DNA from: Macrobrachium rosenbergii
Lineage: Eukaryota > Arthropoda > Malacostraca > Decapoda > Palaemonidae
Length of the DNA stretch: 64,000 bases
Reading direction: 5' to 3'
Assembly (NCBI RefSeq): GCF_040412425.1
Contig: NC_089763.1
Coordinates: forward strand, 54,446,087-54,510,086
In this document: positions 11,846 to 25,000 of the stretch, one piece after another
How the letters are laid out: every line of letters starts with the position of its first letter
How positions within the stretch are numbered: position 1 is the first letter of the stretch
Program-made: the position numbers and the translations under genes
Notes under the pieces: generated by a model
What the model was told of the DNA's origin: nothing
Seen by the model: the letters and a program-made list of their open reading frames with translations, nothing else
Database searches by the model: none

Positions 11846-11850
<5 letters not shown>
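10399..11850. other. Unassigned stretch
   Basis: The first ~150 bases may continue the Penelope-like N-terminal coding, for example VFNPEYWGTALMKYK with one stop bridged. The rest shows no recognisable gene or repeat. Confidence 0.35.

Positions 11851-11905
<55 letters not shown>
11851..11905. repeat. (GA)n microsatellite
   Basis: Pure GA dinucleotide, about 27 units. Confidence 0.97.
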
Positions 11906-11908
<3 letters not shown>

Positions 11909-12050
11909 ACAGGGGAAGGGAGATCTTGGTGACAGCGCCCAACAATAACCATAGCGGTAATGAGGGTGATAACGAGGGAAATAACGAGGCAGGAAAATCC
12001 TTGTCTTAGGTTACAGCATTTACGATATCTGGGAGAATAATGGCAATAGC

Positions 12051-12052
<2 letters not shown>

Positions 12053-12108
<56 letters not shown>

Positions 12109-12117
12109 GGGGGGGGG
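12053..12117. repeat. (GA)n microsatellite ending in a poly-G run
   Basis: About 26 GA units are followed by GGAGG and a run of about 10 G. Confidence 0.95.
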
Positions 12118-13476
12118 CTGGAGATTATGATGCCTATTTGTAATGGAAAATCATTTTCCGAATTTGAAGGTCTACCTTTCCTGTTAACAGGCATTTTCTT
12201 TTAACATTTTACATCAATTATTAAATTTAGAAGAAAATTACAATTCAGTCATTTGATTGATATACTATAAAGAACAGGCGATGCTTCGCAGCCAAGATCA
12301 TGGATTAAAAGCGTGAAAAGGAAATTCTCTTCTTTCTAAGTTTACGAAGCAGCATAACTCAGAGTCAGACAATACGCCGGAATCTTTGTTCTCTTTTTTC
12401 GGTAGTTTATCAACGCTCGAGGCTTACCGCTTTCTGGAAGATCTACGCAGCGCTTATCCTCGCTTGTAGAGGATTTGGTCGGTCAACCTGTTCGAAAGAA
12501 AACCTACTCAGCTTGTCAGAGCGCGCGGTAGTGAGGAATATCTTCTATTCTTTTCTTACGAATGCAAGGAAGATGCAAAATCCCTCTTGAATGCATCATA
12601 TGGCTGAAGTAAATAGCGACACGGATGTTTACTGTATTACAAAAAAATATGCACTATTTTAATTCTGAATTGAAAGGAAATTTTATTGCTAGGTTCCATT
12701 CCCTTTTCTATTTTTTTTTCTTTTGTTATAAAAAGGTTTTTAGACACTATACAAACTTTGAATCTCTATGTAGGTCACCAGAAATTATGCTCCGACTAGA
12801 TTTAAAATTTGTCTGACTAATTCTTGACTGTCAATTATTGTTATTTTCGCTATAGCTTTCTGTATGAGGACAGTGTTCCACAAAGATATTTTGAAAGATA
12901 GAATCACTATCATTCAATATAACTACATAATTAAATAAAATCATTATTTCATTTCTCTGTTTATACATGGTAATACGTTAGCAAGAGTTAGTTCAATATA
13001 CAATATTCGTCATACGTGGACAGGAGTAGTCAAGGATTTTAGTCAGAATTAAGATATATTCACTGATTTCTAAAGGCAGATTCTATTAAATACGTTCCTC
13101 ATGCTCAGTGATGCCATATTCAGAATTTCTCGGTGTTTCAGTGACGGTATTACACGTTTTCGGCAAGTTTTCAAAAGTTTTTATTCCTCAGAAAAAAAAT
13201 TCCTTATTTCTTGTTTAGTAACGGATGTGTTAGAATGAAACGACCTGAGGCATTGTATTCCTGCTCTTTTTTCTTTAGCGTGTAACATAAAGTTCAAAAG
13301 ATTTCTTGCATTTCATCAGAAATATGAAATACGAAGAACTAAAATAGGCGAATGTTGTGTGGCCTTTCCTTAAAAATTACTTAGGGCAACGTGAATTTAT
13401 TATTTGGTGAGAAGCAACACTGCCCTGAGGATTTTGTCTTGGTCCAAATGAAATTATTTTCATGCACATTTCTTTA

Positions 13477-13479
<3 letters not shown>
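12118..13479. other. Unassigned stretch
   Basis: AT-rich, with no coding motif, RNA or repeat identified. Confidence 0.4.

Positions 13480-13569
<90 letters not shown>
13480..13569. repeat. (TA)n microsatellite
   Basis: Pure TA directly abutting the left end of the fold-back mariner, whose TA target dinucleotide is therefore ambiguous. Confidence 0.97.
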
Positions 13570-13572
<3 letters not shown>

Positions 13573-13698
13573 GTGTGTTCAAAAAGTATCCGACTTTTAT
13601 TCATACAAATACTCATATTCAGATACAACAATCTTACACTAATCTCCTTCAAAGCAGTCCCCTTCAGCTGCCACACACTTTTAACAGTTCTTCCACTA

Positions 13699-13951
13699 TC
13701 AGAAGAAGCACTGGAACGCATCTTTTGAGACAGAGCGCAGCTGGTCAGTTGTGTTCTGCATGATGTCTACTCTGGACTGAAGTCTTGTCCCTTTCAGGTT
13801 TATTTTCAGCATGGAGAAAAGCCAGAAGTCACACAGAGCATGTCGGAGGTAGGGAGCCTGATGAAGCGCAGGTGTGTTGTGTTTGGCCAGGAAACTCTGT
13901 ATCAAATGTGAAGAATGGGCGGGTGCATTATTGAGATGGAGCTGCCAATTC

Positions 13952-13955
<4 letters not shown>
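13699..13955 (-). pseudogene. Mariner transposase C-terminal fragment, left arm
   Basis: The minus-strand reading gives LHLNNAPAHSSHLIQSFLAK, then HNTPALHQAPY, CDFWLFSMLKINLKGTR, DIMQNTTDQLRSVSKDAFQ and a stop at 13699. These match the C-terminal third of mariner transposases: the DNAPAH catalytic block, the CDFFLFPKLK block and the TKQLRSIPKSAFQ block. In the DNAPAH block Asp is replaced by Asn. The SPDLAPCDF block is damaged by a small indel that removes the expected third Asp from the frame. Mariner transposase cuts and joins at TA sites; this fragment is inactive. Confidence 0.85.

Positions 13956-14002
<47 letters not shown>
13954..14002. repeat. (GA)n microsatellite at the fold-back centre
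   Basis: About 24 AG units lie between the two inverted mariner arms, at the position of the symmetry axis. Confidence 0.95.
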
Positions 14003-14003
<1 letters not shown>

Positions 14004-14037
14004 AAATGAAAAGTTCTGAGAAAAGCTGTGCAATTAA

Positions 14038-14245
14038 GTTTGTGGGTGTGACTTCTGGATTTTCCCAAGCAGAAAATGCCCCTGAAAAGGACCAGATTTC
14101 AGTCCAGAGAAGGCATCATGCAGAATGTGACTGATCAGCTGCATGCCATCTCAAAAAAAGGCGTTCCAGAGCTGCGTCCGACAGTGGCAGAACCGTTGGG
14201 AGGAGTGACTGGCAGCCCAAGGGGACTACTTTGAAGGAGATTAGT
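14038..14245 (+). pseudogene. Mariner transposase C-terminal fragment, right arm
   Basis: The plus-strand frames contain [20 protein letters not shown] sequence, then [10 protein letters not shown] and [10 protein letters not shown] before a stop. These are the last ~50 residues of a mariner transposase; the family ends WKERWNKCIAADGDYFEGD. Frameshifts occur near 14100. It is collinear with the reverse complement of the left arm but keeps the QGDYFEGD end, which is blurred in the left copy. It shares that arm's mariner family. Confidence 0.8.
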
Positions 14246-14318
14246 GTAAGACTGTTGCATCTGAATACGAGTATTTTTTTTATGAATAAAAGTCAGATAC
14301 TTTTTTTGAACACACCTC

Positions 14319-15785
<1,467 letters not shown>

Positions 15786-15868
<83 letters not shown>
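15786..15868. repeat. (TA)n microsatellite
   Basis: Pure TA tract. Confidence 0.97.
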
Positions 15869-15870
<2 letters not shown>

Positions 15871-16862
15871 AATAATGCTGTTTGTTGCAAAAGATGTTTG
15901 GAAAATATTTGTGCAAGTGCTTAGTCATGACAAATCAGCACATTGATAATTAAGAGTCCGTCTACCTGAGATGCCATGGGACCGGAAGCTTGCATTGGCA
16001 TTTCTCTTTGGAACCTTCTAGAGTGAATTCCTAGTTTTAACTGGTTTATAGGTGGAGCGTCGAGGCATATAAGTTCATTTGTACATATCTGAATGTGCCT
16101 TGTGCTTAGGCCTTTCATGTTATAATATATTATTATTCTGCTTGCAGATGAGCAGTGACCTGGGCACCTGGTTTCAGACTGTTGCCTAAATGGTGAGTTT
16201 TAGAGATAAACATTAATCACATTAGTTATTATTGTTATTTTGTACCAGTGATTTATTAGTTTTGTTTTGTATTCTTTTTATGTTTATGTATTTTGATGGT
16301 GTGAAAAACGTAATGTGCCTCAGGCTAAAGGAGATATTTTTTTCCTTTTTGTAGGTGCTTCATGACTGTATGTTATGTATGAGAAAATGGGCGCATGTGT
16401 GCGCCTGTTAGAGGTTGGCTGTTATGGGAATATGGCCAACTGAGTCTAGTACAAAAATTGACATTGGGGGGACTTTTTGTAATGACAGCATAGAGACGGA
16501 AGATGATTCTATTATTGTTAAAATTGTGTAATTTTTGGGAAATCATTTAGTTACTTGTATTTCCATTTATTATTTTCTTTAATTATAGATGGTTACCATC
16601 ATGGTCCCATGATTAGTTGGGGGAGATATGCCCCTGTGTAAACAAGTATTTAAAATGGCGGATGTGGGAAGTGGTCATTTAAAGTGGCATCGACGACAGA
16701 AGTAACTTTGAAAATTATGTGTAACAAGCAATTAATTATTTTGCTTAGGGAAAAATTTAATGGGGCAGTTTCCATCTTTTACAATTCCATTTTACAAGTC
16801 TCATGATTAGTCTTGCATAATAAATTTCTATTTTTGTAGTTTAGGGTTTGGTTTCCACACCT

Positions 16863-16863
<1 letters not shown>
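15869..16863. other. Unassigned stretch
   Basis: No coding, RNA or repeat signal identified. Confidence 0.4.
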
Positions 16864-17323
<460 letters not shown>

Positions 17324-17496
17324 TATTATGCTCTTTTTGGCATATTTTCTGTCTTATGCAATTTCTATTGAAGTTAATGGCATTGTTTGCAGATGCTATC
17401 TTTTTAGTCAAGAATTTGAATTAGTTTATACTTTTTCTCTTCAGGCAAGCTTCTCAGGAATAATGAAAAATAATTTAAGATTCTCTCTATTTACTT

Positions 17497-17550
17497 ATTC
17501 TAGACGACGGACCATTTCCTCGCTCATCGGCGACGTCTTCAGAACTATAT
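17497..17550 (-). other. Possible degenerate hammerhead-like fold 3' of the Penelope-like ORF
   Basis: On the minus strand, just after the GIY-YIG reading frame, the sequence contains CTGAAGACGTCGCCGATGAG followed closely by GGAAATGG, with outer arms AGACG and CGTCT able to pair. Penelope-like elements are known to carry minimal hammerhead ribozymes with CUGAUGA and GAAA cores. Here the core reads CCGATGA..GAAA and stem II is not convincing. Folding would be needed to decide. Confidence 0.3.
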
Positions 17551-17628
17551 CACAAGTTGACATACAGGTTTCTATTACTGCATGCGACTCTTAGGCTTTA
17601 AACATGACGTCACTGGGATGCTGAATTT

Positions 17629-18546
17629 CTACTGGTTTGCAGGTCTCATTCCGTTGCTGATGGTCTGGGCAGCAGCATGATCATTTGTGGTGCTCAGTAG
17701 GATGCATCCTATGCCTTGGCTTACAGCAAAGACCCTAGGCAAGGGCGTGTTTCCTATCTCTGGACGATAGTCTTGATTTGCTTCATTGTCAATAATCGTG
17801 TCCAGGGGTGTTCTGCCGCTCGTGTCTCCCCTCGGATTTTCTTGGATGTCCTTTGGTTTCCTTGAAGAAGGGAGGATGAAGTCTGTGTTCCTCTGTACGT
17901 TTAACGCAGGCCATTGTTGTTTTATACTCACAGCTTCTGCTATTTGTAATCTATGGAACAAGGCTTCTCTATACACAATCTCTGTGCCTTCTAATAATTC
18001 TTCTAGAGTCGATTTACGGTCGTGATCTGCGTAGTGCTGAAATATTACCCCTTGGTTGCAGTGAACTTGCAATCGTCTGCATAGAGTGGTAGTGAAGCGA
18101 CCTATGTAGCAATTGCTGAGGGCTTGACATGCTCCTTCAGTACATTTAAATTTGTATACTACACTGGTCACCTCCCACATCTCTCTATGAAGGGCTGTGT
18201 TATTTTGCATTTCAAGGGGGCTGACTAGGATCGGGGGAAGTAGACGTACAAGGAAATATTCTCATTATTATTCGTAGGTGTCGTACTGTTGGCAATTATC
18301 CTCTTCACGGCCTTGACCTCATCCCTGAAGTGGCTGTGAAATGTGCGACTTTGTAATACAATGTGATGTTTCTCGGTGAGGTAGGTGTTGTCACTGGTGT
18401 GCTGGCATACTGTTTTCACATGAAACCTTTTATTAGATTGCTACTGTATCCGTTATTAGTAAGGAGCTGCCTACACATTCCACCTCTGGGTGAGCAGCTT
18501 TCCATGAGGAGCAGTGCGTAATTGCACATCTCATGTACACAGCTGT
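17629..18546 (-). pseudogene. Penelope-like element: RT C-terminus plus GIY-YIG endonuclease
   Basis: A 193-codon minus-strand stretch (18210-17629) carries a GIY-YIG nuclease. VVYKFKC stands at the GIY position and CYIGRFTTTLCRRL holds the YIG and the catalytic Arg. HYADHDRKSTLEELLEGTEI comes next, then LQIAEAVSIKQQWPALN with the catalytic Glu. Upstream, across a stop and a frameshift, are the linker blocks MCRQLLTNNGYSSNLIKGF, SHFRDEVKAVKRI and ENISLYVYFPRS. These are typical of the RT-to-nuclease linker of Penelope-like elements. The gene continues at 19655-20040 beyond an inserted element. The nuclease would nick the target for priming. The nuclease half looks well preserved. Confidence 0.88.
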
Positions 18547-18866
18547 GGCTGCGTTCACACCAAGGGAGTCGCTTCAAGTCGAGTCACATCAAGTCACAGT
18601 AATTCATTTGAAGCGATTCATTTTGACGAAACCCTGTTCACACCAAATGCATCAACCTACTGCGCCAATAACTCAAGTCTGTACTCTTTTTTATCTTTAT
18701 ATTGCCACAGTGCCACAATAGGTTTTGTTGAGAATGGGTGCATATTCTCTTGCTAAAATTAATGCTTTGCTGTGGCTTTGTCGTTGCAAACGTAAAAATA
18801 AACCTTGAACCTGGGTGCATCATCTGAACAAATGACACACCACTAATAATGACAGTTTAGATGATT

Positions 18867-18869
<3 letters not shown>

Positions 18870-18943
<74 letters not shown>
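18870..18943. repeat. (GA)n microsatellite inside the TIR element
   Basis: About 37 AG units. Confidence 0.97.
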
Positions 18944-18945
<2 letters not shown>

Positions 18946-19050
18946 AAGCGATTGACAAAGTTATTTTTCCAAGGTAAAAAATCACTGAAATTTCTAATAT
19001 TTCGTTACCAGATAATTCTGGAGGAGAGCTCCACATCTAGTTTTGAGGTT

Positions 19051-19081
19051 TAAACCATGTAAAAACCTTTTACATGGTTTA
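19051..19081. other. Perfect hairpin, 14-bp arms, 3-nt loop
   Basis: TAAACCATGTAAAA, loop ACC, then TTTTACATGGTTTA. It lies inside the TIR element, away from its ends. Confidence 0.85.
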
Positions 19082-19654
19082 GTATATTAGGCTACCTGAA
19101 AAAGTGGAAAACCTACCTAACCTAACAGATTACATAATTATCATAAAATATAGGCCTATGGGTAGAAAGGGGATATTGATAATTTTGGCTATTTTGAGTT
19201 CATAGTAATATATAAGCAAAATGTATTGTTCAAAGCATAATAAAGTGTTCAACGTTAATAAAACTTTTGTCTTTTAACTGCACATGACATTGCAGCAGCA
19301 ACTTCTTTCCATAAACTGACAATAAAGTCACGATCACGGTGGTTGGGGTCACTGGCATCATAGAATAGCATGGCGCTCCTGAACTAAGTTTATTAGTAGT
19401 TCGACCAGCATACTTGCAAATGACACGTGACACTCTCTATGACTGACATCAAAAATAGGTCCAGCTCTGTTTGTGACCTAAAGCGATGTAACACAATGTG
19501 ATGTGATGTGACTCGACACATTCGGTGTGAACGGTTTTTTTCAAAGGCCCATACAAATCGGTGTTAAACTGGGTTGGCGATTCACGATGCCTCATGAATT
19601 TTCGTGACTTGACGTGACTCGATTCGACGCGACTCCCTTGGTGTGAACGCAACC

Positions 19655-20040
19655 TACCACAGAGCATTCGTAAGTGTCAGGGTAATCCTATGGGTGTGAA
19701 GGCCCTGACCCATATTAGTTACCATTTGGTACAAGGTAGTATTGTACCTGTCTCCTTTCTTCTCCACATTTACACACAAAAAAGGAAGTCAGCCTTCGAC
19801 ACCATATTCAATAGTGAAGTTTAGGCTAGAGTTCCTCCTCAAGCATACTGTAGGCGGGTGACTTCTTCGTCAGTATCGACGGCAATGAAGATATCTTCAA
19901 CATATGGTGCATTATCTTCGGTTTCGGATGTAGGGAGTGATAATCTTATTCAGTCTTGGCTATTTTACAAGTTGGAGAGTTAACTTGGGCAATTACAGGA
20001 AGTGACGGGTTGCTGGCCTTATTAGTCTTGATGGTGCTGT
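19655..20040 (-). pseudogene. Penelope-like element RT, catalytic part (upstream of insertion)
   Basis: The minus-strand reading runs [18 protein letters not shown], then APYVEDIFIAVDTDEEVTRL, which is the RT catalytic box (family YVDD, here YVED). It continues VSKADFLFCVNVEKKGDRYN and TNMGQGLHTHRITLTLTNAL up to the insertion at 19654. The reading resumes on the far side at 18546 with CVHEMCNYALLLMES, the expected next block. The N-terminal part of the RT is missing because the copy ends at a poly-A/(TA)n tract at 20041. Stops and small shifts are present. Confidence 0.82.
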
Positions 20041-20198
<158 letters not shown>

Positions 20199-20437
20199 GG
20201 AATGTTGTAAGTGACACGTAAATGACAGTAAACTTTCCGCTCTCAAGCGGGATTTGCAACAGAACAGACATTAATTTTGAGTCGGCAAACACCGCATGAC
20301 ATGATTTAGGAAGCTAATTATTTTAGGTGGTCCCATATTGAGGCGTGCATTATGTTGCAGGGCATTTTATTTTAAATTTCCTTTTCCGTTCTCTACCTTC
20401 ATTGTTTATTTGAAATTGTTGTACATGTGCTCCTACA

Positions 20438-20463
20438 AGAGAGAGAGAGAGAGAGAGAGAGAG
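20438..20463. repeat. Short (GA)n microsatellite
   Basis: About 13 GA units. Confidence 0.95.
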
Positions 20464-20675
20464 TGTGTAATGACATCACATCACATAGTAACAAGTGCAT
20501 TATCAACAGCAGCAATCATAACTAAAAAAGTATTCAGTATTTAATAAATAAACCATGTAATTCCATATATTGATTTGCATCTGTGAGTAACAACGATAGT
20601 CAAGGGGTAATGAAATCCACGATTAGGCTCGCCGACGTCGAGCCCGAGCTTCGGAACGGTATGTAACATCCATTT

Positions 20676-20706
20676 TTTGAGTTCATATAATCACTATGAA
20701 CTCAAA
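20676..20706. other. Perfect hairpin, 12-bp arms, 7-nt loop
   Basis: TTTGAGTTCATA, loop TAATCAC, TATGAACTCAAA. A shorter palindrome, GTTCATATGAAC, lies close by near 20717. Confidence 0.85.
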
Positions 20707-20864
20707 CGATAAACGTTCATATGAACGCGCCGTTTTAAGAGCGGAGGAGGCAACACTAACAGATCAGGCCACTCCTTATCGCAAACAGACAGTCAAACGG
20801 TGTCTCAGATTGAAAGGATAACTCTGATTTCAGAACCGTGTATTTCTAAGAAGCTCAAAAGGTT

Positions 20865-20968
20865 AACAACAACAATGGCTGTAAAAAAAAAAAGTGGTAA
20901 ACAACAAAACAACAGCTGTAAAAAAAAGTGGTAAACAACAACGGCTGTCAAAATAAAGTGGTAAACGA
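20865..20968 (+). repeat. Minisatellite, three ~30-40-bp units
   Basis: Three imperfect units contain GGCTGTAAAA.., AAAGTGGTAAACAACAA. The second and third units show small indels in the A runs. Confidence 0.8.
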
Positions 20969-21728
20969 AAGACTAAATACTTCATAGAGAAAAGTATTTG
21001 AATGATTATCGATAAAACTGTTTCCCATAGATTTAAATTTGGTAAATTAATTGCACAAATAGTATAAATATGCATACGGAAGATAGTAAGTTTAGATATT
21101 CATAAAATAATCTTACTTCTAGTCTGTTATTGAATATTACCAAAGTTTTGTTTGTTCTCTCTTCTATTAGCGTTATGAAGATCATCTGTACCATAACTGT
21201 AAAGTTGTGTTGTTATGACTCATTTTATTTTTCTCATTCTCTTTTGTGATTTGGCCTTGAACAACTTTTCCAACTTCAGAGAGAGCCTCGAAATTTGAAA
21301 TAGAGTAGTGAAAGTTCTAGAGTACCAAATTTTTCATTTTGCTGCTTTATATGCACATGGAAAACAAATTTGAAACGCTAGCCCAACAGAAATGACGTAG
21401 GTCCAAGGTTCAATTTCTTTCCAAGTCCTTGTCAGATTTTAGTGTCAGACGATCTTTCTGTAACTGCGAGCTAGGAACGGGGGTTCTGAAGGTCGGGAAC
21501 CAGTGTAAGTTTAAATGCTGAGTCATCAGTAGCCACCGCCTTGCTCTTCCAGATCAATATGTGGGTGGATGTGTGCTTGGGCACTGACCATACTGTATGC
21601 GGAAGTGTGTTCGGTCTCTGCGATATTGTGTGCAGTGCTACAACCTACCTCTTGCCTTTGCTGCTTATTATTGACCTGCTAACATTTAAAAAAACAACTG
21701 AGTTATCATTATTATCACAATGCCGTAA
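20969..21728. other. Unassigned stretch
   Basis: No gene or recognisable element. Confidence 0.4.
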
Positions 21729-22001
21729 AATGTACTAAAAATAAAATATAATCAAAGACTTCTAGAACTGTTCGAATTCGGTAGGATAAAGATTAATGCT
21801 CACAAGAGCAAGAAAGGTTTTGACCGAGTATATAAGTTTGACTGTGATTTAGTAAAAACAATGCATACAAAAAAGGCTCTAAAAGAACTGGTGTTAATAC
21901 AAAGAAATAGGAACTGCCTGAGTAATTTGGCATACCTTTGTAACACCTCAGGATTTGAATGTGTACCACAAGATCACGTCAGAGAGCAGTATTGGAAATA
22001 G
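21729..22001 (+). CDS. Orphan open frame, 90 codons, no AUG near its start
   Basis: An uninterrupted frame follows a TAA and ends at the TAG at 21999. The predicted product is basic and Cys-containing, with the stretches KKGFDRVYKFDCDLVK and NCLSNLAYLCNTSGFECV. The only Met is internal. It does not match any family I know. It has no visible splice signals or promoter, and a frame of this length is not rare in AT-rich DNA. It could be an exon, a transposon fragment or chance; chance is the most economical view. Confidence 0.15.
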   Translation, partial: NVLKIKYNQRLLELFEFGRIKINAHKSKKGFDRVYKFDCDLVKTMHTKKALKELVLIQRNRNCLSNLAYLCNTSGFECVPQDHVREQYWK

Positions 22002-25000
22002 GTCTGTACGTTAAATGACAATGAATAAGCTTGAAATAATAAAACTGCTAACTATATAAATAAGTAGCTAAAGGAAAGTACGCATGACCTTTCCCCTCGG
22101 CCGAAACACCAGTCCAAAGGCTACGAAGGCCAAGTCCAGAGGCTACTAAATGTGGCTCGTGGGATAACCAAAAGTCATAAATAACCTCACAGGTGTCGCA
22201 ATCGATCAAGAAAACCGATATTGAACGGGCGGGCTTGTGGGAGGCTTTCAGCTCCCCAAGCACTAAAAACTGAAAATAGAAAAGAGAATACGACTTAAAA
22301 CGGTTCGTCACGAATATCATTTATAATGCTCGATGACTTTCTTAAATGGGCCCTTTATACAACCCATGAAAATAACAGAACAAAATAGTATTGAAATGAC
22401 CACTTGTTACTGATTTCCTGCATTTGAATTTGGAGAGGAGAAAATGTCATAAAAATAGTATTTTCTACAGTAATTGGGGTGTGCTTCAGCTACAGATCCT
22501 CTCTCTGTTATGTCAGCAGTGGTTTTCGTCATCCAAATTTTTGTAGAAATGGAAAAATTTGTCATGACACTAGGAATAACGAAGATGCTAAGCCTAAAAC
22601 ACCTTCAAAACTTTAAATTTTGCTATGTTTATACCATTGTATTTGCTAATGATCTTATTGAAAACTTAGAATTTTTTGTCTATGTTTATAGTTTTAAACC
22701 ATTTTATTCATTAATTTAATTTGCAGCAGACTTGTTCACTAAAGTCTGTTCTTACCATTTATATCAATAAAAGGCAATTAAATTATATATTTCATCAATC
22801 AAATTATATATTTCAATTTAAAAATTGTTGTACAAAAGACTAGTCTGAGGTTAGTTACGCAGATGAGGTTTTAGTAATCACACGAACTTTAAGATCAAGA
22901 AGTTGAAAGTTGAATTGATACATGTCGTGGTATTTTGGAAAGGTTAATCGAGTTAATATATATTGTAGATAAATATCCAGTTATTTAAGGAATGAGAAGT
23001 TGAATATAAGTTTAAACAATAAAAACTGTTCTTTTAATAATGCAAGACATCATTTGTCAGTGGTGGAGAAAGCACATGTCGAGGAAATTTTTTATTCTTG
23101 GTAATTTATAGATTAAAACTCAAGACTAAGTATTTAGTACCATAGATTATAAAAATAATATGCGTATAAACAATCAGATAACGAGCGACTAGATATCTTA
23201 AGATGTTGGACATCTTTTGATGATTAAAGACTGATAAACCTTATAAAATGAAGTAATCTTAAATTTACACATTCTTCCTAATTATTATCATTTTCCCATC
23301 TTGACACAAAATTTTAGAATTGTATTTTCATATCTCATTTTTCATTCCCTCTTTCTTGATGTTTCAAACAATGCAGACATCACTTAAACAAAACAAAAAA
23401 AAAATATTCACTCTGGTTTATTAACTGTAACCTGAGTTTTCCAAAGGAACTGATAAGACATTATCATAACTTTTCCAAAGTTTAATATGAAATGACTAGA
23501 AGTCACGAGAGGGAGCTGATAGGGTTGAAGGACGCGGGCCAGGAATGACTTCCTCGACTGAAGGATTATTAGGAGATACGAAATGCTGAATAAACCTTCT
23601 TGGAGATTGAGGAAGAAGATAGCGAATTCTCTGGAGGACATAATTCTTGTAGTGGACGACACCTAATAATTGGAAAACCCTGAAGGGAGATAAGGTCACA
23701 GAATGACCCTTCTTCTCTCCCCCTCGCCCCTTCCCATCCCTCTCTGCCTACCCCTCTCCCGCCCAAGGGCTATCATGGAACTTCGCCCTTTTTGGTAGGA
23801 GGGTCAGTTTAATAGCCTGAAGCATGAATAGGCCAAAGATTTATTGGACAGAAAAAGCTCCTCCATTTTTCCTAACTTTTAAAGGCTACACACACCAGCT
23901 CGCCCGGCGACCTTAATCACAGATTAGGTGGGATTAGTCGGTTTTCTTCAGTATTTGTTGCCTCACGGGCAAATGAAAATACAACTAGGAAAATTAAGAA
24001 AACAACCAGGATGGTCTTGCGATCGTACAATTAGCCTTTCATAACGCGATTTTACAAAAATTTTAATTATGTTTGATCGATAATAATATTATGCACATTT
24101 GGCTGGAGCCTAATGACTTCGTACTTTTGAGATTAAAGCGCATCTTTTATTATTGATTTACTGAATTCAACTACATTCTTTACCCACAGACTCTTCTTGA
24201 TACATTTTGTTCATCACGAAACTAATATACAGCAGCGCGCGTTAAGGAAACGCCATCCAAATTTATTCACACCAAAATAATGTCGCTGGAACATAAGCAA
24301 CATGGCTCTTTGTGGGGGAATAAAAGTGCATTTTAATTTTGCACTTTTGCATTAATGTAAATATTTTATCAATTTTCGTGAATAAAATGCAATCAGCCGC
24401 AATTAAGTATTTTGTTTTTTTAAGAAGAATATCTTGTCATATAGGAGGTTGGTAACGAGAGATATCTATGAATTAGAGTTAAGAGGACGTAGACTATTCA
24501 TATGAAATGTAATATTCAGCCTGGATCAGACAGAATAGAACCAGCTGTCCGGCTGAGTGAGAAAGGAAACAGAAGAACCGGAGAGAAAAGAGTGGCCAGA
24601 TGCAATTACTGCGTTCATGACAGCTCACGAAACATACCCGGGTTCTTTCACTGAAAACCAAACAGATGATGGATATCACTTTTTTCGTGGAATCAGAAAC
24701 ATGTCAGAAAATGGTCAGACATTGATTTACTGTTACTTTTTGCATTAATTTTTTTTTTTTTTTAAATAACTAAGAGTAAACGCACCCAGCACCTAATTGA
24801 TCTAACTTCTTCGCTCATTCAAACAAATATTTATGTTTCTTTATTCTCTGCTCAGGTTTTTGAAACTTCATCGTCACTTGGACCAGCAAAAAATGAGAAA
24901 AAGACAAAAAGAAGAATCAGCTAATAATTCCTTTAAATTTTTCCCAAATCATTCCTTCCACTCCTCTTCTAGATAACCCGTGTTCCATACCACACAAGGC

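Larger units (their letters stand above)
13570..14318. mobile_element. Fold-back mariner element (two inverted 3' halves)
   Basis: Both ends carry the mariner-type terminal repeat GAGGTGTGTTCAAAAAGTAT, inverted to each other and bordered by TA dinucleotides. Unlike a normal mariner, both arms encode the transposase C-terminus. The left arm reads it on the minus strand and the right arm on the plus strand, and a (GA)n array sits at the centre (13954-14002). The arms are about 280 bases each and differ by many substitutions and indels. The 5' half of the gene is absent. The structure implies an inverted duplication or fusion of two copies, followed by decay. Confidence 0.88.
18547..19654. mobile_element. 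1.1-kb non-autonomous TIR element nested in the Penelope-like gene
   Basis: The ends are inverted: GGCTGCGTTCACACCAAGGG at the left and the reverse complement GGTTGCGTTCACACCAAGGG at the right. Similarity continues through a GAGTCAC-TCAAGTCAC block for about 55 bases. A second subterminal pair, GTTCACACC(A/G)AATG, lies further in on both sides. It contains a (GA)n array (18870-18943) and no transposase. CACAG occurs beside both ends (18538-18542 and 19658-19662) and may be a target duplication if the true ends are a few bases further out. The superfamily is not fixed; hAT or PIF/Harbinger are candidates. Confidence 0.85.

Noticed and set aside
11732..11932. ERERER / SLSLSL open frames across GA/CT arrays
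   Set aside because: Dinucleotide repeat translated in frame; no flanking coding signal.
22048..22320. Minus-strand frame preceded by a TTCTATTTTCAG acceptor-like tract, considered as a host exon
   Set aside because: No recognisable protein family, no donor site at a sensible place, and such acceptor-like tracts are frequent in this AT/T-rich sequence.
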